From assembly GCA_041178545.1 (NCBI GenBank), contig JBEGVB010000167.1:1-64000 (forward strand): a DNA stretch of 64,000 nt, in the 5' to 3' direction. Below, in pieces: positions 58,309-64,000 of this stretch; the first letter of the stretch is position 1; the number at the start of each line of letters is the position of its first letter. Below the pieces are notes generated by a model. It was not told the origin of the DNA, searched no databases, and was given only the letters and a program-made list of their open reading frames with translations. The translations under genes were made by a program, and so were the position numbers. The DNA is from JBEATZ01 sp041178545 (GTDB lineage Bacteria > Planctomycetota > UBA1135 > UBA2386).

Positions 58309-60393
58309 GTGACGAACCTCCAGAACCGTCAACGCGGCAGCGTGGCCGCGCTCGTGCTGCACGTCGTGCTGCTCGCGCTCGTCCTCGGGCAGGTCGTGTT
58401 CCTCTCCTCCCGGTACCGGTGGCGCCTCGACTCCACCGCGGACGGCTACTACACCCTCACGCGCTCGACGCGCGACCTCATCGAGTCGATGCCGGACCGG
58501 CTGGTGCTCGAGGCCTACTTCAGTCCCAAGGAGGACCTGCCGGGGCAGTGGCGCGACGGCCGCGACATCCTCGACAACTTCCTCGACGAACTCGTCCAGG
58601 TTGGTCGCGGCAAGATCGTGCTGGAGCGGTTCAACCCCAACGACGACAAGGCCATTGCCGACAAGTGCACGCGGCTGGGCATCAAGCCCATCGACCTGCG
58701 CTCGGGCACGGCCACCTCGATGGAGGTGAACCGGAACTGGCAGGGCATGCGCCTCGTCCACGGCGGCTCGAAGCAGAAGGTGCTGGAGCAGGTGCAGCCG
58801 ATGTCGGCCTTCCAGCTGGAGGCAGTCATCACCCCGGCCATCAAGGAAGTGCTCACCAAGGACAAGCGGGTGGTGGGCTACATGGAGTGGCCTGCTGCTG
58901 CCGTCGGCGGCCAGCAGGGCGGGTCCCACGGCTGGACCCAGATCCGGGCCATCGACCTCGTCGCAAAGCGCTACGACTTCCGCAACGTGAAGGACGCCGC
59001 CGGCGCGCTGGTGCCAGAGGACGTCGACACGGTGCTGCTGTTCCGGCCCAAGGACCTCACCGACCGCGAGAAGTACGTCATCGACCAGTTCCTCATGCGC
59101 GGCGGCAACCTCGTGGTGTTCGCCGAGGCCGCCGAGTACCAGGTCGGTCCCTACCGCAGCTTCAACCGCCAGCCGGTGGAGCTGGACGCGGGCGGCAGTG
59201 CACACAAGTTCGTCGAGCAGCTCGCGCACTACGGCATCGAGTTGCGCCAGAAGGTGGTGGCCGACGCGCACCCGCAGGCGCGCACCGGGTCGCACCCGCT
59301 CGAGTACCTGGCTGCCATGTGGCCCAACATGTTCGGGCAGGTGCAGCCGACCCCGGTGCTGTACCCGTACTTCTTCCACGCGGTGGCCGCGGAGTGGAGC
59401 CAGCTCGCAGACCAGGTCGCAACCGACCAGCGAACCGGGCAGCGCGACGTGGCCCTCGCCGACGAGTACCGACGCAAGTGGCGCCCGGGCATCGACAGCA
59501 AGGAGTTCCTGTTCGCTCCCTTCGCAAAGGTCGGGCGTGGTCCCGGCTTCTACTGGCCGTGCTGGGTGGACGTGCGACGCAGCGGCGGTGAGCCCAGTCT
59601 ACCAGAGGGTGTGACGGGCAGCGTGATGCTGTGGTCGAGCCCACTTGCGCTGGTCGAGGAGCCCCAGCAGAACCTCAACCCCATCGGCGGCAGCGACATC
59701 CAGCAGCAGCGTGCGTCGATGATGCAGTTCCTCACCAAGCTGGACGAGCGCATGCGCAGCGAGCCGCGCCAGCAGGCGCCGCTGATGGCAGAGGTGAGCG
59801 GCAGCTTCCGCTCGTTCTTCGAGGGCAAGGAACGCCCGAAGAAGCAGTCCGAGCTCGATGCCGAGAAGGCTGCGGCGGACGCTGAGGCGAAGAAGGAGGG
59901 CGAGCAGCCCCCCTTGGAAGCAGGCCAGGAGGGACCGCCCGCACCGAAGCCGGAGGATGCAGGTGCGAAGGACCAGCCCGCCGAGCCGGCTCTCCTGCCA
60001 GCCGCCACCAAGGCGGGTCGGGTGATCGTGGTCGGTGACTCGGACTTCCTCCGCGACGACTTCGTCCGCGGCGAGTACCAACAGGCAGGCGGCCCCGTGT
60101 CCGTGTTCACCGCGCCCTCGTTCTTCCAGGGCCTCCTCGACTGGCTGGCCCAGGACCGCGACCTCGTCGAGTTGCAGTCCCGCGTGCCGGTCGACCGCAG
60201 CCTGCGGTTCGTCGACGCGCCCACGACGATGGGGGACCCGATCGAGTCCGAGCGCGCTGTCGAGCGCAAGGTCGCCGCGTTGCAGTGGTTCAACGTGCTG
60301 CTGCCCGTGGCCCTGTTCGGCGCCCTTGGACTCTTCGTGTGGCTCGGTCGCCGCGCACAGAAGAAGTCGTTCCTCGCCACCGCAGGAAACTAG
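58309..60393 (+). CDS. GldG-family ABC-associated protein (copy 2)
   Basis: Auxiliary subunit of 694 residues starting at GTG 58309. An N-terminal helix (AALVLHVVLLALVLGQVVFL) leads into the large extracytoplasmic domain: RWRLDSTADGYYTLTRSTRD and MPDRLVLEAYFSPKEDLPGQ. A charged Lys/Glu/Pro/Ala linker near residues 505-560 is absent from copy 1 and explains most of the length difference. The C-terminal helix (WFNVLLPVALFGALGLFVWL) closes the protein. Confidence 0.9.
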   Translation: MTNLQNRQRGSVAALVLHVVLLALVLGQVVFLSSRYRWRLDSTADGYYTLTRSTRDLIESMPDRLVLEAYFSPKEDLPGQWRDGRDILDNFLDELVQVGRGKIVLERFNPNDDKAIADKCTRLGIKPIDLRSGTATSMEVNRNWQGMRLVHGGSKQKVLEQVQPMSAFQLEAVITPAIKEVLTKDKRVVGYMEWPAAAVGGQQGGSHGWTQIRAIDLVAKRYDFRNVKDAAGALVPEDVDTVLLFRPKDLTDREKYVIDQFLMRGGNLVVFAEAAEYQVGPYRSFNRQPVELDAGGSAHKFVEQLAHYGIELRQKVVADAHPQARTGSHPLEYLAAMWPNMFGQVQPTPVLYPYFFHAVAAEWSQLADQVATDQRTGQRDVALADEYRRKWRPGIDSKEFLFAPFAKVGRGPGFYWPCWVDVRRSGGEPSLPEGVTGSVMLWSSPLALVEEPQQNLNPIGGSDIQQQRASMMQFLTKLDERMRSEPRQQAPLMAEVSGSFRSFFEGKERPKKQSELDAEKAAADAEAKKEGEQPPLEAGQEGPPAPKPEDAGAKDQPAEPALLPAATKAGRVIVVGDSDFLRDDFVRGEYQQAGGPVSVFTAPSFFQGLLDWLAQDRDLVELQSRVPVDRSLRFVDAPTTMGDPIESERAVERKVAALQWFNVLLPVALFGALGLFVWLGRRAQKKSFLATAGN

Positions 60394-60401
60394 GAGGCAA
60401 C

Positions 60402-61619
60402 GTGAACCTCAACCGCTCCAACGGAATCCTCGCCGTCCTCGCGCTCGCCCTCGCGGTGCCCACCGTTCTCGTGCTCCGCAGCGAGTCTTCGACCTTCACC
60501 GCGCTCGACCGCGTACCCCGGCTGTTCGACGGGTTCACCTCGACGAACATGCAGGGTTTCGTGCTCGGGCTGCCCAAGGGCATGGCACCCGTTCCCGCCA
60601 ACGACCCCAACGCCAAGCCGCAGGTGCAGTACGACATGCTGCAGGTGGCGCGCTCCGACAAGGGCTGGCAGGTGGCGGGTGGCGACCTCGCCGGGGCCCC
60701 GGTGCAAGCGAGTCGCGTCGAGAACGACGTGATCAAGCACCTCACCGACGTGCGCACCGGCAACGACGTCCTGGTGGTCAAGGACGCCACGGACGAGCAG
60801 CTTGCCGCGTACGACCTGTCCGAGGAGAAGGCATTCGTCATCAAGGCCGTCGGGCAGGGCAACTCCACGCTTGCCGAGTTGCTGGTGGGCAAGGACAGCT
60901 CCAGCGGCAAGACCACCGAGTCGGTGCGCGGCGTCTTCGTGCGCACTCGCGACGGCCGCGACATCTGGCTCTACGAGGTCCCGTACCTGCAGCGCGCGGT
61001 CGACGCATCCCAGTGGATCGACAAGGTCGTGCACCAGGTCAAGCAGGAGCAGGTGACGCGCTTCACGCTGCGGAACCCCGCCAGCAACGGGCTCGAGCTC
61101 GCCTTCTCGCGCAAGGATGGTTCGACCGCCAGCTGGACCGCAGAAGTGGCCCCGCCCGAGACCGGTGCCCTTCGCCAGATGGAGGTCGAGAACCTCGTGC
61201 AGCGACTGCTCACGGTCTCCGCAGCAGAGTTGAGGCGTCCCGCCCAGGGTGCCAACCTCGGCGAACTCGGGCTCCAGCCGCCGCAGTACGAGGTCTCCCT
61301 CACCACCAAGGACGGCGAGACCGAGAAGGTGGTCCGGCTGCTCGTCGGCGCCAAGGTCGACGGCAAGGAGGAGTACTACGCATCCTCCAGCGAGTCGAAG
61401 TTCCTGCTCACGCTGCCCTCCTACCTGGTGACGGGACTCGAGCGGAACCCGAAGGAACTGTTCGACCCGAAGGCACCTGCCGAGCCGGCCCCGCCCGGCG
61501 ACGCCAAGGCTGCCGAGGTGCCGGCCCCGCAGCCGCAGGTTGTCGTGCCGCCTGCGGAGGGACCGCAGCCGTCCAACCCGCCCCCCGCAAGGACCGGTGG
61601 CACCGGGGGCGGGGGCTGA
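60402..61619 (+). CDS. DUF4340 domain protein of the Gld-type operon (copy 2)
   Basis: Membrane-anchored extracytoplasmic protein of 405 residues. GTG 60402 follows AGGAGG (60392-60397), the clearest ribosome-binding site in the operon. The first helix is GILAVLALALAVPTVLVL, then beta-rich DUF4340 blocks (VQYDMLQVARSDKGWQVAGG, VRGVFVRTRDGRDIWLYEVP, KVVRLLVGAKVDGKEEYYAS). The tail is Pro/Ala-rich and ends in Gly. It is shorter than the 579-residue counterpart in the first operon, and an intrinsic terminator follows. Confidence 0.87.
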   Translation: MNLNRSNGILAVLALALAVPTVLVLRSESSTFTALDRVPRLFDGFTSTNMQGFVLGLPKGMAPVPANDPNAKPQVQYDMLQVARSDKGWQVAGGDLAGAPVQASRVENDVIKHLTDVRTGNDVLVVKDATDEQLAAYDLSEEKAFVIKAVGQGNSTLAELLVGKDSSSGKTTESVRGVFVRTRDGRDIWLYEVPYLQRAVDASQWIDKVVHQVKQEQVTRFTLRNPASNGLELAFSRKDGSTASWTAEVAPPETGALRQMEVENLVQRLLTVSAAELRRPAQGANLGELGLQPPQYEVSLTTKDGETEKVVRLLVGAKVDGKEEYYASSSESKFLLTLPSYLVTGLERNPKELFDPKAPAEPAPPGDAKAAEVPAPQPQVVVPPAEGPQPSNPPPARTGGTGGGG

Positions 61620-61725
61620 GGGGACCGTGCCAAGGCAGCTTCTGCAGGCCACTGTGCCAACCGACAGGTTGCCTCAAGCCGTGGGTAGGACTCTGCCGAT
61701 AGCACCGACCTCTTGTTGTTCTCGC

Positions 61726-61769
61726 GGCCGGATCGGCGACACGGTGTTGCCGTTCCGGCCTGTTTTTTT
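61726..61769 (+). terminator. Intrinsic terminator of the second Gld-type operon
   Basis: GGCCGGA (61726-61732) pairs with TCCGGCC (61754-61760) and inside it CGGC (61734-61737) with GCCG (61749-61752). The stem is followed by TG and a run of seven T (61763-61769), the strongest rho-independent terminator signal in the window. The rest of the 218-base spacer (61620-61837) holds no gene that I can see. Confidence 0.85.
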
Positions 61770-61837
61770 CTCCCTCCCTCTTCGCGGCGGCGCGTCGCCC
61801 GGGCCCCGGTCCCCTTCCGCAAGGGCGGTGAGCTGAG

Positions 61838-62791
61838 GTGGCCGAAGTCGGGAGCTTGTCGCCGGAGCAGTGCCTCGCCGCGTTTGCAGGACGGCTGCAG
61901 CGGCGCCACGCGCGGATGGCCGCAGTGCGGGCAGTCCTGCGGACCTTCCTGCCCTGGGGCGCACTCGGCGGGGTCGCGCTGTGGTTCGACCCGCGTGCTG
62001 CCGCCGTGCTCGGGGCAGGTGGGTTGCTGCTCGCGGCAGTTGCGGGGCTCTGGGCGGCCCGCAGGCGCGTGCCGCACCACCTGCTGCTCGCGGGCGTCCA
62101 GGACGCACCCGAGGTGCAGGACGCGCTGGGCACCTGGCTCGAACGTCGCACTGGCACCACCACCTCACCGATGGTGTCGGCCTGGCTCGCCGAGGACCTC
62201 TGGCACCGCGCGAGCTCGATGCCCGCCCGGGCTTGGTCGCACGTGGGCCAGCGTCCGCTGGGCGCGGTGCGGTGGTTGCTGCCGCTCCTCGTCCTGCTGC
62301 TCTGGGGACGCTTCCTCGTCGACGGCATCCAGCTGCCGTTGCCGGGCGCTGGTGGTGGGGCCGTGTCGGGCGCGGGTGCAGGCGGCAATGCCGGCCAGGG
62401 CCAACAGCCCGGTGGTTCGCGCCCCGAACTCCCCGAACCACCGCCGGTGGCCCCCGAGCCACCGCCTGCGGAGGAACCCGAGCCGCCGCCTCCCGAGCCG
62501 GACCCGCTGCTGCAGCTCCCGCCGCAGGAACAGTACGTGGTGCCGCAGTTCGTCGGTGACGGCCCGAGCCGCAAGGCGCTGGCGGAACGCGCCGAGGTGG
62601 AGATGGGGGGCGGTTCGTCCTCGCGACCCGAGCCGCGTCCCGCCGGCGCGGGGGCAGAGCCGGAACCACGACCCGCGCCACACGACTACCAGCGCGCTGC
62701 GGAGCGCGCCGAGCGCGCCCGCAACGTGCCCGTCGAGGAGCGGCCCGTGGTGCGCAGGTTCTTCGACCTGCTGCGCAAGGAGGGCTCGTGA
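61838..62791 (+). CDS. Membrane protein with Pro/Glu-rich region, upstream of DUF58 gene
   Basis: I recognise no named family; the position fits the variable membrane protein found in MoxR/DUF58/BatA-type clusters. The 317-residue protein has two hydrophobic segments near residues 35-70 (LPWGALGGVALWF, AVLGAGGLLLAAVAGLWAA) and one at about 148-160 (WLLPLLVLLLWGRFLV). A long disordered Pro/Glu/Gly stretch follows, ending in a short basic C terminus. Start is GTG 61838. Its stop overlaps the DUF58 GTG start. Confidence 0.65.
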   Translation: MAEVGSLSPEQCLAAFAGRLQRRHARMAAVRAVLRTFLPWGALGGVALWFDPRAAAVLGAGGLLLAAVAGLWAARRRVPHHLLLAGVQDAPEVQDALGTWLERRTGTTTSPMVSAWLAEDLWHRASSMPARAWSHVGQRPLGAVRWLLPLLVLLLWGRFLVDGIQLPLPGAGGGAVSGAGAGGNAGQGQQPGGSRPELPEPPPVAPEPPPAEEPEPPPPEPDPLLQLPPQEQYVVPQFVGDGPSRKALAERAEVEMGGGSSSRPEPRPAGAGAEPEPRPAPHDYQRAAERAERARNVPVEERPVVRRFFDLLRKEGS

Positions 62792-63675
62792 GGGCCCACG
62801 GCGTCGACTTGCCCGACCCGTTCCCGGAGTCGTTCCGTGCCACCCTGCAGCAACTGGTCGCAGGGGCCGCCCGCACCGAGGGCGACCGCGTGGACGCAAC
62901 CCGTGCGCGTCGTCGCCAACTCGCGCAGAGCGGCGTGTTCACCGGCCACCGTCCCTACGTGGGCGGGGACGACCTGCGCCGCATCGACTGGAACGCGTAC
63001 GCGCGCAGCGGCGGGTTGTTCGTGAAGCTGCTGGAGGAGGAGGAGCCGCGCGCGAGTGCCGTGGTGGTGGACGCGTCGGCAACGGTGCTCGCGGGCACGC
63101 CCTCGCGCTGGACCGGCGCGCTCCGGCTCGCGGCGGTCGCAGGAGGTCTCGCACTCCGGCACCTCGACGCAATGCGCCTCGTTGCCGGTGGCACCGACCT
63201 GCGGCTTGCCGGGCCACGCTCCCTTCCGCAACTCCTCGAGCGTTTGCGTCGGCTGGAGCCGGGTCCGGCCGAGTCGCCGCGCGCCGTGGTGGAACGCCTG
63301 CTCGACGTGGGCCACCCGGGTCACGTGCACTGGGTCTCGCACTTCACCGACCCGTCGGCGCTGGAGCCCGCGCTCCGGCTGCTGCGTCGTCATGGCGTGC
63401 GGGTCACGGGCGTGCTGCCCTCGGTGCCGGACGACCGGGCGGTCGCCGCGCGCGGCTGGGTCCTGGTGGCCGACCCGGCGACCGGCAGGAAGGAGCGCAT
63501 TGCAGTCGACGGGGCGATGGTGCGCGAGATGCAGCGCCAGCTGGAACTGCTCGCACGCCAGCAGGACATCGTCTTCGGTCGCAGCGGTGCGCCGCTCGTC
63601 CGCTTCGAGCTGCCTGCACCCGGTGACCACTCGCTTGCCGCGTGGAAGGAGGCAGCGTGGATCTTCCGACGCTGA
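62788..63675 (+). CDS. DUF58 domain protein
   Basis: Cytoplasmic protein of 295 residues with the DUF58 signature VFTGHRPYVGGDDLRRIDWNAYARSG (read as separate blocks) followed by a VWA-like fold with SAVVVDASATV. DUF58 proteins sit with MoxR ATPases and BatA-type VWA proteins and are thought to link them; the MoxR gene is not visible in this window. The GTG start overlaps the upstream stop, and the next gene begins within its 3' end. Confidence 0.9.
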   Translation: MRAHGVDLPDPFPESFRATLQQLVAGAARTEGDRVDATRARRRQLAQSGVFTGHRPYVGGDDLRRIDWNAYARSGGLFVKLLEEEEPRASAVVVDASATVLAGTPSRWTGALRLAAVAGGLALRHLDAMRLVAGGTDLRLAGPRSLPQLLERLRRLEPGPAESPRAVVERLLDVGHPGHVHWVSHFTDPSALEPALRLLRRHGVRVTGVLPSVPDDRAVAARGWVLVADPATGRKERIAVDGAMVREMQRQLELLARQQDIVFGRSGAPLVRFELPAPGDHSLAAWKEAAWIFRR

Positions 63676-64000
63676 GCGAGCCGCAGCGACTCTGGCTGCT
63701 GTTGCTGCTGCCGCTCGTCTGGTTGCTCGCGTTGCCACCGCGTCCCGTGCGGGTGTTGCTCACGGCGCACATGCAGCAGTGGCTCCTCGCGCGCGAGACA
63801 CTCAACCGCAGCGCCCCGCGCGTGCGTCCACTGCGCCTGTTGCTCCTGCTCGCGGCGCTCACCTGCTGCATCGTCGCCCACGCCGACCCGCACAGCAGCG
63901 GCTCGACGGGTGCCGACCGGCTCGTCGTGCTGCTGGACACGTCTGCCTCCATGGCCGCGCGCGGTGAGCGCGGTGAGCGCGTGCTCGACGATGCGCTGGA
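63657..64000 (+). CDS. BatA-type VWA membrane protein, 3' end cut by window
   Basis: The frame starts at GTG 63657, overlapping the DUF58 gene by 19 bases, and stays open to the window edge (114 codons). It shows a first helix (LWLLLLLPLVWLLALPP), a basic loop, a second helix (LRLLLLLAALTCCIVAHA) and the start of a von Willebrand A domain with the MIDAS motif VVLLDTSASMAARG. This is the layout of BatA/BatB aerotolerance proteins, where two helices flank the VWA domain. Confidence 0.8.
   Translation, partial: MDLPTLSEPQRLWLLLLLPLVWLLALPPRPVRVLLTAHMQQWLLARETLNRSAPRVRPLRLLLLLAALTCCIVAHADPHSSGSTGADRLVVLLDTSASMAARGERGERVLDDAL

Noticed and set aside
1..64000. Mobile elements, prophage, CRISPR arrays or defence systems
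   Set aside because: No transposase, integrase, phage structural gene, Cas gene, repeat-spacer array or toxin-antitoxin pair was recognised on either strand.

Overview
The window is a 64 kb stretch of a very GC-rich bacterial chromosome (about 70% GC by eye) that is almost entirely coding. About 52 protein genes, one tRNA and one tmRNA are visible. Many neighbouring genes share ATGA or GTGA stop/start overlaps, and starts are often GTG. The organism is probably a Planctomycetota or a close relative. This is an inference from the gene content (paralogous Gld-type ABC/DUF4340 operons, secreted Kelch and carboxypeptidase-regulatory proteins, Tat-exported sugar isomerase, DUF58/VWA cluster). No rRNA or marker gene settles it. 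I see no prophage, insertion sequence, integrase or CRISPR array, so this looks like ordinary core and envelope chromosome rather than an island.

Layout. 1-2943: 3' end of dnaK and a lipoprotein gene. 3095-8122: a four-gene Gld-type ABC export operon (ATPase, permease, GldG, DUF4340). 8183-10419: EVE-domain protein, SMP-30-like lipoprotein, clpS and a DUF2017 gene. 10423-19530, minus strand: an rRNA uracil methyltransferase, a secreted protein, a zinc MDR dehydrogenase, panB, a poly(A) polymerase/CCA-type nucleotidyltransferase with a long arginine-rich tail, a Kelch protein and dusB. 19645-20807: tRNA-Leu(CAG), smpB and tmRNA (ssrA), a compact trans-translation cluster. 20865-27106: VWA protein, DUF6265 lipoprotein, MFS transporter, Tat-exported PhoX/DUF839 protein and a small anchored protein. 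27073-35109: envelope glycan or lipid-linked sugar genes (two tandem YfhO proteins, an unknown membrane protein, a GT-C glycosyltransferase) running into yidD-rnpA and a TPR lipoprotein. 36719-42853: a YugP-type zinc peptidase, then a sugar module (Tat-exported isomerase divergent from an SDR, a sugar-binding lipoprotein, an RbsA-like ATPase and an RbsC-like permease). 42857-47041: an interrupted zinc-ribbon gene, ATP-grasp enzyme, cysteine synthase, aldo/keto reductase and CnoX-like thioredoxin. 47063-52126: VWA protein and the coupled hflK-hflC-chalcone isomerase-like-lipocalin operon. 52167-56524: a secreted regulatory-domain protein, clpP and, divergent from it, rho behind a long structured leader. 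56624-61619: a second complete Gld-type operon paralogous to the first, ending in a classical intrinsic terminator. 61838-64000: start of a DUF58/BatA-type cluster, cut by the window end.

Themes. RNA and protein quality control is well represented: tmRNA/SmpB, ClpS, ClpP, HflKC, CnoX, PcnB and Rho. Two RNA-handling proteins (PcnB and Rho) carry arginine/glycine-rich disordered regions that their usual homologues lack. Several non-operonic genes have a TAnnnT hexamer only 6-8 bases before the start codon, which suggests leaderless transcripts. The most unusual single loci are the in-frame TGA inside the zinc-ribbon gene at 42857-43201, the codon-usage break inside dnaK near position 350, the Arg-tract tail of PcnB, and the structured leader of rho.
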